DNA of 64,000 nucleotides from Ktedonobacterales bacterium (GTDB lineage Bacteria > Chloroflexota > Ktedonobacteria > Ktedonobacterales > DATBGS01): positions 124,001-188,000 of the forward strand of contig DATBHW010000003.1 of the NCBI GenBank assembly GCA_036557285.1, in the 5' to 3' direction. Of the stretch, positions 26,324 through 35,082 are shown in pieces. The notes under the pieces are model-generated. The model was given only the letters and a program-made list of their open reading frames with translations, was not told the origin of the DNA and did no database searches. The stretch's first letter is position 1; each line of letters starts with the position of its first letter. The position numbers and the translations under genes were made by a program.

Positions 26324-27576
26324 CCGCCTGAGCGACGCCTGGCGCATCACCGCTGCGCGCGGGCTGCGCTCCTTCGCCTATGGGCTGCTTTCGGTTCTGC
26401 TGGGCATCGCCCTCAGCGCAGCGGGCCTCTCACCTGCCGCCATTGGCGCGATTATCACCGTCTCGCTGATCGGCGATTTCCTGGGGACGTATCTGATCGG
26501 TATCGTCGCTGATCGCTGGGGGCGGCGACGCACGCTCGTTGGACTGGCGCTGCTCATGGCGGCAACGGGAGTAACCTTCGGGCTGACGGACTTCTATCCC
26601 TTGCTGCTGCTGGCGGCGCTCTTTGGCACACTGGGAACCACCGCCTCCGAGACCGCGCCATTTTTACCCATCGAGCAGGCGATGCTCGCACAGATTGGCT
26701 CACCAGAGCGGCGCACCAGCCTCTTTGCGCGCTACAACCTGGCCGCCTCGTTTGCCGGGGCGCTGGGCGCATTGGCAGCGGGCCTGCCAGACCTGCTGGC
26801 GCGGGCAGGGCTGCCCGCCAGCATGGGCATCCGGCTGATGTTTGGTGTGTACGCGGCGCTGGCGCTGCTGGTTGGGGTGCTGGCGCTGGGCCTCTCATCT
26901 GCTGTAGAAGCGCCCTCTGACAGCGCGAGAGAGACAGCCAGGCGCTGGCGGCTGGTCCCGGCGCTAGGACGGCTCGCGGGGCATCGTCCTCAAGCTCTCG
27001 GCGCTCTTCAGCCTGGATGCGCTGGCGGGCGGCCTGATCGTGCAGAGCCTGATGGCGCTCTTTTTCCACCTGCGTTTTGGCGTGCCGCTTGCCCCGCTGG
27101 CCGCGCTCTTCTTCGGAGCCAATACGTTCAGCGCGCTTTCGTTTCTGGCCGTTCCGGCGATTGCCCGACGCATCGGGCTGCTCAACACGATGGTCTTCAC
27201 CCATCTGCCTTCCAACGTCTTACTGGCGCTGGTCCCCTTCATGCCCACCTTCCCACTGGCCGCCGGGGTCTTGCTGCTGCGTCAGTTGCTTTCGCAGATG
27301 GATGTACCCACCCGTCAAGCCTACACAATGGCCCTCGTCGCGCCAGAAGAGCGTACCGCCTCGGCCAGCGTCACTTCGCTGGCGCGCAGCGCGGGCGCAA
27401 GCGCCAGCCCGGTCTTCTCCGGCCTGCTCTTGCAAGGGCCAGCCCTCGTGCTTGGCCTGCCCTTTATCATCGCGGGCGGCCTCAAGGCTATGCAAGACCT
27501 GGCCCTCTGGGGCGTCTTCCACCGCGTTCGCATCGAAGAGAAGCCCATCGCAAACCAGACGCAGGGTTCACGCTGA
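26286..27576 (+). pseudogene. MFS transporter with a single-base frameshift
   Basis: The first frame (from 26286) encodes six membrane segments of a major facilitator, with the loop-2 signature GIVADRWGRRRT near residues 71-82. At 26973 one extra C breaks the frame; skipping it restores LGRSRGIVLKLSALFSLDAL and joins the second frame, which carries the rest of the protein to 27576. Total length would be about 430 residues. Either the gene is recently inactivated or the base is an assembly or sequencing error. Substrate unknown; related exporters handle drugs or sugars. Confidence 0.82.
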
Positions 27577-27695
27577 AGCTAAGCCACCAGCGACGCCAGC
27601 AGCTTCGGGAACTTTTTGGGAACAAGCAGCGTCAAGGTGGGTAATCGCTAGCGAATCTGAGACGAAAGAAGTAAAACGAAACAGGAGAACCCACC

Positions 27696-28820
27696 ATGCT
27701 GACACTCTTGAAGAAAGTAGCCGCAGGCGCCCTGGTCGCGCTGGGCCTCCTTGCAGCCCAGACCTTGCCAGCCCTGGCCTGTGGCGGGCTGATCGCGCCC
27801 GATGGTGACGTGCGGCTGGCCCGCGCTGCTACCCTCATTGCCTGGCACGATGGCATCGAACACTACATGACCAGCTTTGCCTACGAAGGCGATACCTCCA
27901 GCCTGGGCTGGATTGTCCCCCTGCCCGCTGAGCCAATAAGTCCTATTGTGGCGGGCGGCGCCTGGACCTTACAGCGGCTGGCGCGCGAGGTGAATCCCCC
28001 GCCAGAGACTTTTGGCGCGGTCACTGCTTCAGCAGCGCCCGATAAAGCCGATGTGCTGCAACAGGTGCAGATCGAGGCGCTGAACGTGACCGTGATTCGC
28101 GGCAGCGGCCAGGCCGTGCTGGAATGGGCCAAACAGAATGGTTTCTTTATCAATGACGAAACGCGCGCCCATCTGCTCGATTACGCCCTGGGCAGCCCCA
28201 TCTTTATGGCGGCAAAATACGATACATCCATTGCCCAGGCTCGCCATCAGATTTCTGGCGACGGCGTACCCATTCTGATTACGATGAAGACCGCGCATCC
28301 CTGGGTGCCGCTGGAAGTGCTGGCCCTGGGCAACTCCGATGTGCATGCCGATCTCTATTTCCTGACCGATCAGCCGCTCAGCACCACTGATATGAACGCT
28401 GTGGTCGGGCAATCCTCTGTGGGCAGCCAGGTTCCTGGCGCGCCCGGCATGAAGGTGGTCTTTCAGGAACAGTTGAACCCCTCGCTCTACCGCGATCTTT
28501 CTACGGACCGCAATATGAGTTGGGTCCGGCCCGATAGCTGGCTGACCTATCTCAGCCTGGACGCTTCCAACAATACCGTCACCTATGATATGGGCGTCAG
28601 CCCCAGGGGCGTGATCCGGCTGGCCCCCTATGGCACAGCGCCAATGGCCGTCGTTGACAACGCCGAAAAGAACGCGCCGCCGTCCTGGCTGCCCAGCCTG
28701 CCGCTGGGGACGCCCGAAGCGGTGCTGATGGTGCTGATCGCGCTGGCGATGATCGCCGGACTTGTCTGGCTCTTCAGGGGTAAGAAACCGGCGAAACCTG
28801 TTGCGCGGGTCGGCGAGTAA
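27696..28820 (+). CDS. DUF2330 family secreted/membrane-anchored protein
   Basis: The 374-residue protein has a signal peptide ending near ALA-CGG at residue 29, the DUF2330 core (CGGLIAPDGDVRLARAATL, then HYMTSFAYEGD), and a C-terminal membrane anchor (about 338-358) followed by a basic tail. The Cys right after the cleavage region is conserved in the family. It would sit outside the membrane; the function is unknown. An AGGAGA site precedes the ATG. Confidence 0.85.
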   Translation: MLTLLKKVAAGALVALGLLAAQTLPALACGGLIAPDGDVRLARAATLIAWHDGIEHYMTSFAYEGDTSSLGWIVPLPAEPISPIVAGGAWTLQRLAREVNPPPETFGAVTASAAPDKADVLQQVQIEALNVTVIRGSGQAVLEWAKQNGFFINDETRAHLLDYALGSPIFMAAKYDTSIAQARHQISGDGVPILITMKTAHPWVPLEVLALGNSDVHADLYFLTDQPLSTTDMNAVVGQSSVGSQVPGAPGMKVVFQEQLNPSLYRDLSTDRNMSWVRPDSWLTYLSLDASNNTVTYDMGVSPRGVIRLAPYGTAPMAVVDNAEKNAPPSWLPSLPLGTPEAVLMVLIALAMIAGLVWLFRGKKPAKPVARVGE

Positions 28821-28892
28821 GGCCGCCCCCTCTCTCCCCGACAGTTTTTTTGCAGGGCAACGTTTACGGGGCGCGCCACACCCCCCGCCGTT

Positions 28893-29045
28893 CGCCGCCA
28901 GGGACGGCGGCGCTACAGGCGGAGGCCACCTGCCTGTACCGCCAGCCTCCGTGCTAGCGCAACGCTGGCCTGCCGGTACGTTGACCTGGGGGCGAGCGCC
29001 CGTGCTTTCGAGCGTCTCGCCGCCTGGAAGGCAGCGTTACAGGGA
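28893..29045. repeat. degenerate GCCGCC hairpin cluster
   Basis: Two clear units (28893-28915 GCCGCCAGGGACGGCGGCGCTACAGG type and 29022-29042 GCCGCCTGGAAGGCAGCGTTACAGG type) flank a GC-rich spacer that includes GGTAC and GCTAGCGC pieces. The second unit has two changes in the stem. It lies downstream of the DUF2330 gene, between it and a hydrolase remnant. Confidence 0.7.
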
Positions 29046-29075
29046 GCAGCCTCAAGTATTCAAGAAGATGAGATA

Positions 29076-29285
29076 TTAGCCGCTCAGATGCGTTTTCAGA
29101 AATGTCAGCGTTTGCTGAATGATCTGCCGGGTCCGGTCCGTCGCGTCCAGTCCATCAAAGCCATGACGGCCCTCTGGATAATTGATGACTTCGATGGGCG
29201 CGTTCTGCTTGAGCGCCTCAACTACAAAAGCGTCAATAGCCTGATTCATGCGCGGATGATCGCGCCCGGCGCGCACCACCAGCAT
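29076..29285 (-). pseudogene. C-terminal remnant of an alpha/beta hydrolase
   Basis: Only about 69 codons remain. MLVVRAGRDHPRMNQ holds the strand and the acidic-residue loop, and YPEGRHGFD holds the catalytic His of a dienelactone-hydrolase-like alpha/beta hydrolase, ending in FLKTHLSG. A stop codon occurs three codons before the ATG, and the nucleophile half of the gene is absent. Fifty bases upstream lies a family A element, so loss of the 5' part may be tied to that insertion or to a deletion between repeats. Confidence 0.75.
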
Positions 29286-29335
29286 GGGCGCCTATCGCTC
29301 TCATCGGCCATCGTTGCTTTCCTTTCCTGCGGCTT

Positions 29336-29440
29336 TAGAATGCCTCACACAACCGACGGGTGGCCCCACCCCTGCCGCCTGGAAGGACGGCGCTACACCC
29401 CCGCCCCTGCTCGTGCGGAGGTTGTGTGAGGCGCTCTTAG
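29336..29440 (+). repeat. family A small mobile element, copy 2 (105 bp)
   Basis: This copy differs from that at 2649-2753 by a single base. Its inverted ends are the most complete: GCCTCACACAACC on the left and GGTTGTGTGAGGC on the right, with TTAG at both borders. It lies between the hydrolase remnant and an unknown gene, and supplies the TAA stop (29437-29439) of the latter. Confidence 0.87.
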
Positions 29441-29979
29441 CTCCAATCCTCCAAAATGCCGACGCGAGATAAGCCAGCCACCATCTGGCTCACCCATTCC
29501 AGCGCCAGCCGCGCGTCACCCAACTGGCGCTCCAGTTCTCGATAGACCTGGCCGACGCGCTGGCCCTGATGCAGCAGACAGACCCGGCGCACAATCCGAT
29601 TGAGCAGCCAGAGCGGGGTGGCCGCGCTGCGTAAGCCGCTCTCGATTTCGGTCTGAAGGACCAGCAGCAAGCCGCGCGGAGTCTGCTGGCTCAGGCGATC
29701 ATCGGCAAAGGGACGCCAGCGGCAGCACTGTTCGGCAGGGACAGCGCCGACATCTTCTTCGTTCCAGGCCGGACGTTTTTCGACCAGCGGCAGCAAGCGA
29801 CGGATGCACTCTATTTGCCCCGCAGCGGGCAGCCCGGCCACCAGCAGCGCCAGTTCATACCTGCGCCCCTCCGGCGAGACGGCAGCAGACGCGGCGTGCC
29901 TCTGAGAACGCCGGGACAAGGGCGTATCCCCGGGGCGCTTCGAGCCAGCATCGGGACGTTTCGGGCCAAAGAGAAACAT
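29437..29979 (-). CDS. hypothetical protein behind a long leader
   Basis: A 180-residue protein starting MFLFGPKRPDAGSKRP, with a helical body (YELALLVAGLPAAGQIECIRR, and LVLQTEIESGLR further on) and no recognised domain. It has no signal peptide or membrane segment. AAGGAG lies 7 nt before the ATG at 29979, so the frame open to 30153 upstream is not needed. A consensus promoter lies over 300 nt upstream. The stop codon falls inside a family A element. Confidence 0.6.
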   Translation of the reverse strand: MFLFGPKRPDAGSKRPGDTPLSRRSQRHAASAAVSPEGRRYELALLVAGLPAAGQIECIRRLLPLVEKRPAWNEEDVGAVPAEQCCRWRPFADDRLSQQTPRGLLLVLQTEIESGLRSAATPLWLLNRIVRRVCLLHQGQRVGQVYRELERQLGDARLALEWVSQMVAGLSRVGILEDWS

Positions 29980-30182
29980 AGACCTGCTCCTTTCGCGCAC
30001 AAGACGCGCGGCGTTGGACGCGAAACGGCTCTCGCCTGGTGACGCCACGAGGGCGACGATGCGCACTGCTCGACATACTGTCGGGCAACCACACCAGGAG
30101 AGAGCCGCTGAGCGGTCTTGGGGACAGTGAGATACAATACCACTCAGTCCCACTCCTGGCTATGTCAGGGTTCGGGGCGAGT

Positions 30183-30253
30183 GGCGTGTCGGTGGCTTTA
30201 CACCGACGCGCCATGCCATCCGCGTTATTCAGTTGTCTGTTCTGCGAGACAAC
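30183..30253 (-). other. two hairpins in the long leader of the 29437-29979 gene
   Basis: On the - strand, the first hairpin after the promoter has 7-bp arms (30247-30253 with 30232-30238) and an 8-nt loop. The second has 12-nt arms GGCGCGTCGGTG and CACCGACACGCC (30212-30201 with 30194-30183) with one mismatch and a TAAAGC loop. Both lie inside the roughly 306-nt untranslated leader. Confidence 0.55.
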
Positions 30254-30291
30254 ACCTCAAAAAGACATGAGAACAGGGAAGCGATGGGAGT

Positions 30292-30320
30292 AGTATACCG
30301 TTTCTGGTTCAACCTGTCAA
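30292..30320 (-). promoter_or_regulatory. strong consensus promoter for the 29437-29979 gene
   Basis: Read on the - strand, a perfect TTGACA (30320-30315) is separated by 17 nt from TATACT (30297-30292). The predicted start of transcription is near 30285, which leaves a leader of about 306 nt before the ATG at 29979. This is the best vegetative promoter match in this part of the window. Confidence 0.75.
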
Positions 30321-30337
30321 GGGCTGTAGCCGGAAAC

Positions 30338-30600
30338 GGTTCCACCACCTATCGGGGAGCCACTTGTAGCGCCGCCTTCCAGGCGGCTCGCCCGTAGCGC
30401 CGCCGTCTCGGCGGCTCAACGCTGGCCCTGGCGAACGCTCGCCCTGGCATGAGACGCCCGCCCTGGCGAAGTGCTGGCCGCCGGGACGGCGGCGGTACAG
30501 GCGGAGGCCGCGCTGTTCGCCCTCTAGCGCGACGGTCCGGCAGGCCAGCGTTGAGCCGCCGAGACGGCGGCGCTACAAGTCTTGCCGCATGGGCTGAACT
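30338..30600. repeat. family B element, degenerate copy (about 263 bp)
   Basis: The left end GGTTCCACCACCTATCGGGG is intact and followed by ACTTGTAGCGCCGCC. Four hairpin units lie inside (30364, 30393, 30478 and 30557 onward). The right end reads ATGGGCTGAACT, about 8 of 12 matches to the expected ATTGGTGGAACC, and no target duplication is seen. It is probably an old or internally rearranged copy. Confidence 0.6.
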
Positions 30601-30646
30601 TTTCATCTGAATGTGAGTAGAGGCGCGGGTTCAACCGCCAGCAGGC

Positions 30647-32143
30647 TCACGCGATGGTCACGGCAGTGATACCCGTCATGGTGCCGATAAACAACGTCCT
30701 GTGGTAGATCGTCGGCGTCGCAAAGCGCGAGGTTGTGCCAACGGAGATCGTTGTGCGCACCTTCCCCGTTGCGATGTCCAGCGCGTAGAGCGTCCCACCA
30801 AAGGGATCGAGGCTGTAGACCGTCTGCCCGCCGATCACTGGTGAGCCGCTAACCTGCTGGGGAGCACTCCAGCCGACGACCACTCGTGGCCCGTCGGTGA
30901 TAGTAAGCTGGCGTAGTCCACCAGGACACGGAATGAAGAAGGATGCGCCGCTCACCGCCGCGCCGCCGTAGGCCGGACAGACCGAGAGCGCCTGAATCTG
31001 GCCGCCGACACCGCCCAGGTGGTCAGCCCGCAGCAGATAGCCCTGGCCCAACTTCCCATCGGCATAGATCAACCCACCTGGCAGCAGCACAGGCGACATC
31101 GAACCGAGATCGGCGTCTGAGGCATTATCGCTGGGCCAGCTTGTGGGCGCAAAGGCATCGAGCAGCTTGAGCGTGGGGGAGAGCTTCAAGACCGAATCGC
31201 TGTGGTCCCAGTTTCCTCTCGTGACTTCGCCGTTGCCCACAGAGACATAGAGATTGCCCTGGTCGTCTATGACGGGTCCGGGTGGCGCCCAGATGCCCGC
31301 CTCACGCGGGGTGGGCACCTGATAGACAAGCAAATTCCCCGTCCCATCGGTGCGCGAGGCGACCACTTTGCCGTGATAGGGGCCACAGTCGCCAAACAGC
31401 CCGCCGTAGGCTACATAGACTCTTCCCCCGGCGAGCGCCAGGGCCGCGCGCTCCTGGTGCGGCCTTGGGTCTTCTCCGGCAGGGTCCATAGAGCGGCGCA
31501 CTTTCACCTGGCCGGTTTTGACATCCAGGCCAACCAGTATATGGGCCGGGCCTGTTATCTCAGCCACCGCAAAGACCAATCCCGTCTGCGGATCATAGAC
31601 CGGCGTTCCCGTAATGCCCAGCGGGTCAATATTGCCACACGGCAGATCGGAGAGCGGCACCGGCGTTCCCACATGGGTCTGCCATTGGATTTTCCCGCTC
31701 TGCGCGTCAAGCGCGTAGAGGGTATCGTTTTCAGTCGCCACAATCACCAGACCAGCGACCACCAGCGGCTCGGCATAAACCGCCCCGTCGAGGGGTTGCT
31801 TCCAGAGATTGCTCAGGCGCTGCGGATCAGGCGTATCAGGCACATAGCCGGTACGAGCAGGGTTCGCGTGGTACATCGTCCAATCGACAGCAGCCACCGG
31901 GGTAGGAGTCACCGTCCCTGGAGTGAGGGTGATCGGCGTGATATGCGCTGACTGCTCCGGCGGAAGGCTCTTATCGCAACCTGCCAGCAGGAGCAGCGAC
32001 GCCAACACGCAGAACCAGGCCAGCGTTGCCCTGCCTGCGGGGCTGCCTCGCGGACGCGAAACCTTGCCGCCGCCTCTTTGCAAAGAGCGGCACACCTTCG
32101 TGAAGAGCCGAAAATCCGAATTGGATGCGCTGGCACTAAGCAT
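30647..32143 (-). CDS. PQQ-type beta-propeller lipoprotein
   Basis: The 498-residue protein has a basic N-terminus, a hydrophobic segment and a lipobox LLLLAGC near residue 55, so it is probably lipid-anchored outside the membrane. After a Thr/Pro linker, repeats such as ENDTLYALDAQSGKIQWQTHVG and GGTLYALDIATGKVRTTI are PQQ/Pyrrolo-quinoline-type blades, about eight in all. There is no obvious catalytic motif, so a binding or scaffolding role is likely. An AAGGAG site precedes the ATG. Confidence 0.82.
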   Translation of the reverse strand: MLSASASNSDFRLFTKVCRSLQRGGGKVSRPRGSPAGRATLAWFCVLASLLLLAGCDKSLPPEQSAHITPITLTPGTVTPTPVAAVDWTMYHANPARTGYVPDTPDPQRLSNLWKQPLDGAVYAEPLVVAGLVIVATENDTLYALDAQSGKIQWQTHVGTPVPLSDLPCGNIDPLGITGTPVYDPQTGLVFAVAEITGPAHILVGLDVKTGQVKVRRSMDPAGEDPRPHQERAALALAGGRVYVAYGGLFGDCGPYHGKVVASRTDGTGNLLVYQVPTPREAGIWAPPGPVIDDQGNLYVSVGNGEVTRGNWDHSDSVLKLSPTLKLLDAFAPTSWPSDNASDADLGSMSPVLLPGGLIYADGKLGQGYLLRADHLGGVGGQIQALSVCPAYGGAAVSGASFFIPCPGGLRQLTITDGPRVVVGWSAPQQVSGSPVIGGQTVYSLDPFGGTLYALDIATGKVRTTISVGTTSRFATPTIYHRTLFIGTMTGITAVTIA

Positions 32144-32295
32144 GGGGTTATTCTCCTTCTGACAGCATGCCTATCACACGATGCATATTACCAGAGGGGA
32201 TAAGCAAGCGCAGGCCGCAGCAATAGTGAACCCGACTATTGTTTCTGACGCTTGCGTGGGGGCAAATGTCTCTCAAGTACCCCTTCTAGCATCTA

Positions 32296-32724
32296 TCATC
32301 CATCTATGGCGCGTATACGCCGCCAGGCAGCGATGTAGCGATTCAGGCGCTCCCGGTCTTGTTCGTCAATTGCCGGAAGGCGGCGAATATCCATGTTATC
32401 CTCCAGATCGGCCAGCTTGACCCGCCGCGCCAGGGGATTGACACTGGCCCGCTCGATGAATTGCTCGTAGCTCTCGGTTGAGCGCCGCGTCAAACAGTCC
32501 AACGCCTGCAAAAACTCCTCACCGTAGCCCATCGCCCGCAGGTCATCGAAGGTATACGGGGTATCCTCTACCAGATCGTGCAGCACCGCCAGCATCTGTT
32601 CCTGCTCGCTTTGCAGGCGAAACATCACCCGCAGCACATGCAGAATATAGGGCTGCCCCACTCTATCCACCTGCCCGCGATGCGCCTGCGCCGCCAGCAA
32701 AAGAGCGTCTTCTAAAGTTGGCAT
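32296..32724 (-). CDS. stand-alone RelA/SpoT-type HD hydrolase
   Basis: The 142-residue protein matches the HD half of RelA/SpoT enzymes, as in the small alarmone hydrolases (MESH1-like). Metal and substrate residues visible are His 15 in AAQAHRGQ, His 29 in YILHVLRV, and His-Asp 49-50 in VLHDLVEDT with the following Glu-Asp pair; NPLARRVKLADLEDNMD supplies the last Asp. It may hydrolyse (p)ppGpp or a related nucleotide; this is inferred from the family. Confidence 0.8.
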   Translation of the reverse strand: MPTLEDALLLAAQAHRGQVDRVGQPYILHVLRVMFRLQSEQEQMLAVLHDLVEDTPYTFDDLRAMGYGEEFLQALDCLTRRSTESYEQFIERASVNPLARRVKLADLEDNMDIRRLPAIDEQDRERLNRYIAAWRRIRAIDG

Positions 32725-32742
32725 ATTGTTCTGGCCTCCCGT

Positions 32743-33678
32743 TTAGATCGGCGTATACTCGACAATAACATTCGTCGCATCGTCGGCCACAAAGATATGC
32801 CCGCGCGCATCCACGACCAGCCCCTGCGGTTCGGCGTATTGATCGCGCCCCAGCGTGTCCCGGTGTCCGGTTGCCAGGTTCAGACGAATCAGCGCGTGAA
32901 TCCGGGGAGCCAGATCAATGACCAGCAGATTGCCTTGCGGGTCCAGAGCAGCGTCATCCGGCATGCCAAAGCCACCGATGCGCGTCTTTTCGCCTGTCGG
33001 CGTGATGCGCCAGACCGCGCCGCCGCACTCATCGCTCACATAGATGATCCCCTGCCCATCAATAAACGCGCCCACAGGCCGGGCAATGCCGGAAGCCAGC
33101 AGCGTGAGCGACGTTCCATCCAGACTCATGCGATAGACCTCGCCCGTCGGGCTATCAGGTATGATCAGCGTGTTCGTCGTCGGGTCAAGCGCGATCTGAT
33201 CGACGCCATCCTTGCAGCGGGCGCTGCTGGGCCTGCCCGGCAGTTTGCGCAGCAGCCTGGGCCTGGCTGCCCCTGGCGCTAACGAAACGATCTGATGGGT
33301 CGTCTGCTCGGCGATAATGAGCGTCCCGTCAGGCAAAGCGACTACCCCCTCCGGGCCAGGCAGGCCGCGCGCCAGCACCATGACCGAGCCATCGGCATTT
33401 AAGCGGCTGACGGTCCCGTTATGTTCGTCACTGAAGAGCAGGCGTCCCTGTGGATCGAAGGCCAGATCATCGGGGCGTCCGACGCTGCGCAAAATGACCC
33501 GCGAGGTGTAGCGCATCGGCGTGGGAATGGGCGTTGGCGACGGCAGCGCGCTGGCCGTCGCTGTAGGGCCAGCGGTGCGCGTCGGGCTGACCCCCTGTGG
33601 AGCAGAGGCTTCGCCGCACGAAGTCAGCAGCGCCAGACAGAGCAGCGCGCAGGCTGAGTAGAGGCGGCGGATGAGCAT
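32743..33678 (-). CDS. NHL-repeat beta-propeller lipoprotein
   Basis: The 311-residue protein starts with a lipoprotein signal, MLIRRLYSACALLCLALL then TSCGEA with the lipidated Cys near residue 21. After a Pro/Thr linker, repeats such as PDDLAFDPQGRLLFSDEHNGTVSRL are six-bladed NHL/SMP-30-like units. No enzymatic site is evident. The ATG at 33678 has AAAGGA 6 nt upstream. The HD gene follows 18 bp later on the same strand. Confidence 0.8.
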   Translation of the reverse strand: MLIRRLYSACALLCLALLTSCGEASAPQGVSPTRTAGPTATASALPSPTPIPTPMRYTSRVILRSVGRPDDLAFDPQGRLLFSDEHNGTVSRLNADGSVMVLARGLPGPEGVVALPDGTLIIAEQTTHQIVSLAPGAARPRLLRKLPGRPSSARCKDGVDQIALDPTTNTLIIPDSPTGEVYRMSLDGTSLTLLASGIARPVGAFIDGQGIIYVSDECGGAVWRITPTGEKTRIGGFGMPDDAALDPQGNLLVIDLAPRIHALIRLNLATGHRDTLGRDQYAEPQGLVVDARGHIFVADDATNVIVEYTPI

Positions 33679-33829
33679 GCAGGTTCCTTTCTTAGCGCGA
33701 CAAGCTAGCTGGTTAGCGCAAAGAAAGCATATACTGTCCAGGAGCATGTTGCAAACGGAAAATGACAGGCGTCGCACATAATAGGACGTGTACAACGCGG
33801 TATTATAGAAACAACAGCGAGCAACCCTT

Positions 33830-34510
33830 ATGGCTACCAAAAAGACCCCCAACGCTCAGAAGCCCCCGTCGGCGCGCCGTCCTCGGCGGCGTCGGCAGAA
33901 CCTCGGCCAGCGGATCGCGCATCTCCCCGGCGCAAGCTGGCTAGGCATCCTGACCGGCCTGCTGGTCATCGGGATTATCGTCTTCGCTATCATCGCCAGC
34001 CGGGGCAGCGCGACCACCGGAACATCCAGCACGCAAGGGCTGCTGGCAACCGGCACGCCCGCCCCCGCCATCGCATCGCTTCCGGCAGCCGATGGCGGCA
34101 GCTACAGCCTGGCGCAGTATAAAGGGCAGAAGGTCGTGGTGCTGGAGTTCTTCGCCCCCTGGTGTCCGCACTGCCAGAACGAGACGACAACGCTCAAGCA
34201 GCTTCAGCAGGAGTATGGCGCGAAAGGCGTGCAGGTCTTGAGCGTCAGCGCCTCACCCTATGGGCGCAACTATGAGCAGGGGGACCAGACGCCTATCTCG
34301 ATGAGCGACATTCAATGGTTCTCCAACACCTATGGCCTGAACTATCCGGCGCTCTTCGATCCCAGCCTCAAGGCGGGCGATGCTTATGGCGTCCAGGGAT
34401 TTCCAACGCTCTACATCATCAACAAACAAGGCGTCATCACCTATGCGGGAAGCGGTGAAACCAGTTATGCGACCCTCCAACAACAGGTCAATCAGGCGCT
34501 CAGCCAGTGA
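33830..34510 (+). CDS. TlpA/ResA-like membrane-anchored thioredoxin
   Basis: The 226-residue protein has a basic N-terminus, one membrane anchor (about 36-57) and an outward-facing thioredoxin domain with the active site WCPHC at 111-115 and the cis-Pro in GFPTLYI near 195. This is the TlpA/AhpC-TSA type that reduces or oxidises disulphides outside the membrane. The following MauE-like gene probably supplies electrons or redox partners. Confidence 0.88.
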   Translation: MATKKTPNAQKPPSARRPRRRRQNLGQRIAHLPGASWLGILTGLLVIGIIVFAIIASRGSATTGTSSTQGLLATGTPAPAIASLPAADGGSYSLAQYKGQKVVVLEFFAPWCPHCQNETTTLKQLQQEYGAKGVQVLSVSASPYGRNYEQGDQTPISMSDIQWFSNTYGLNYPALFDPSLKAGDAYGVQGFPTLYIINKQGVITYAGSGETSYATLQQQVNQALSQ

Positions 34511-34544
34511 GCAGCCCGACAGTATCAAGGAATTGGCCCTCCCG

Positions 34545-35078
34545 ATGACAGCGCCCTCTTCCGTTCGCATGTCTCGATTACGCTGGGGAGCGATCTGGAG
34601 CTTCCTGCGTGGTCCTTACCCCACGCTCGTCTCGCGGGCAGTAGTAGGCGGCGTCTTCCTGCTGGCAGGCGTCAGCAAAGCACTGGACATAAACGCCTTT
34701 GCCGGGGAGATCAGCGCCTATCAGATCGTACCGACGGCGCTGGTCCAGCCAATGGCGATTGCGCTGCCGCTGTTGGAAATCCTGATCGGTGGGTATCTGC
34801 TGCTGGGGCTGATGCAGCGGTGGGCGGCTGCCGCTGCGGGCGCGCTGCTGCTGGTCTTCATCGCCGCGATGGCCTGGGCGCTGGCGCGGGGGCTGGCGCT
34901 CGATTGTGGCTGCTTTGGCAGCACGTTGGGGCTGAGCGCCTTCCGCGAAACCGTGAGCATCGGGAGCGTTGCCCGCGATGTGCTCTGGCTGCTGTTTGCC
35001 ATCCATCTCATCATCGTCCCAGGCGTCTGGTCACTGGATGCCTTCCGCCGCAAGCGCGCCCATGCTATATCTCCCTGA
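34545..35078 (+). CDS. MauE/DoxX-like membrane redox partner
   Basis: The 177-residue protein has four membrane segments, starting at VVGGVFLLAGVSKALD, and a CGCFG motif between segments 3 and 4, as in the MauE family. MauE-type proteins partner MauD/TlpA thioredoxins in disulphide chemistry outside the membrane. It begins 34 bp after the TlpA-like gene. The ATG at 34545 has an AAGGA at a rather long distance; an ATG at 34569 is also possible. Confidence 0.8.
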   Translation: MTAPSSVRMSRLRWGAIWSFLRGPYPTLVSRAVVGGVFLLAGVSKALDINAFAGEISAYQIVPTALVQPMAIALPLLEILIGGYLLLGLMQRWAAAAAGALLLVFIAAMAWALARGLALDCGCFGSTLGLSAFRETVSIGSVARDVLWLLFAIHLIIVPGVWSLDAFRRKRAHAISP

Positions 35079-35082
35079 ATAC

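Noticed and set aside
29855-30214. Longer protein-coding versions of the leader upstream of the 29437-29979 gene
   Set aside because: Two frames are open but both are Arg/Ser-rich and lack ribosome-binding sites, and the AAGGAG-supported start is at 29979.
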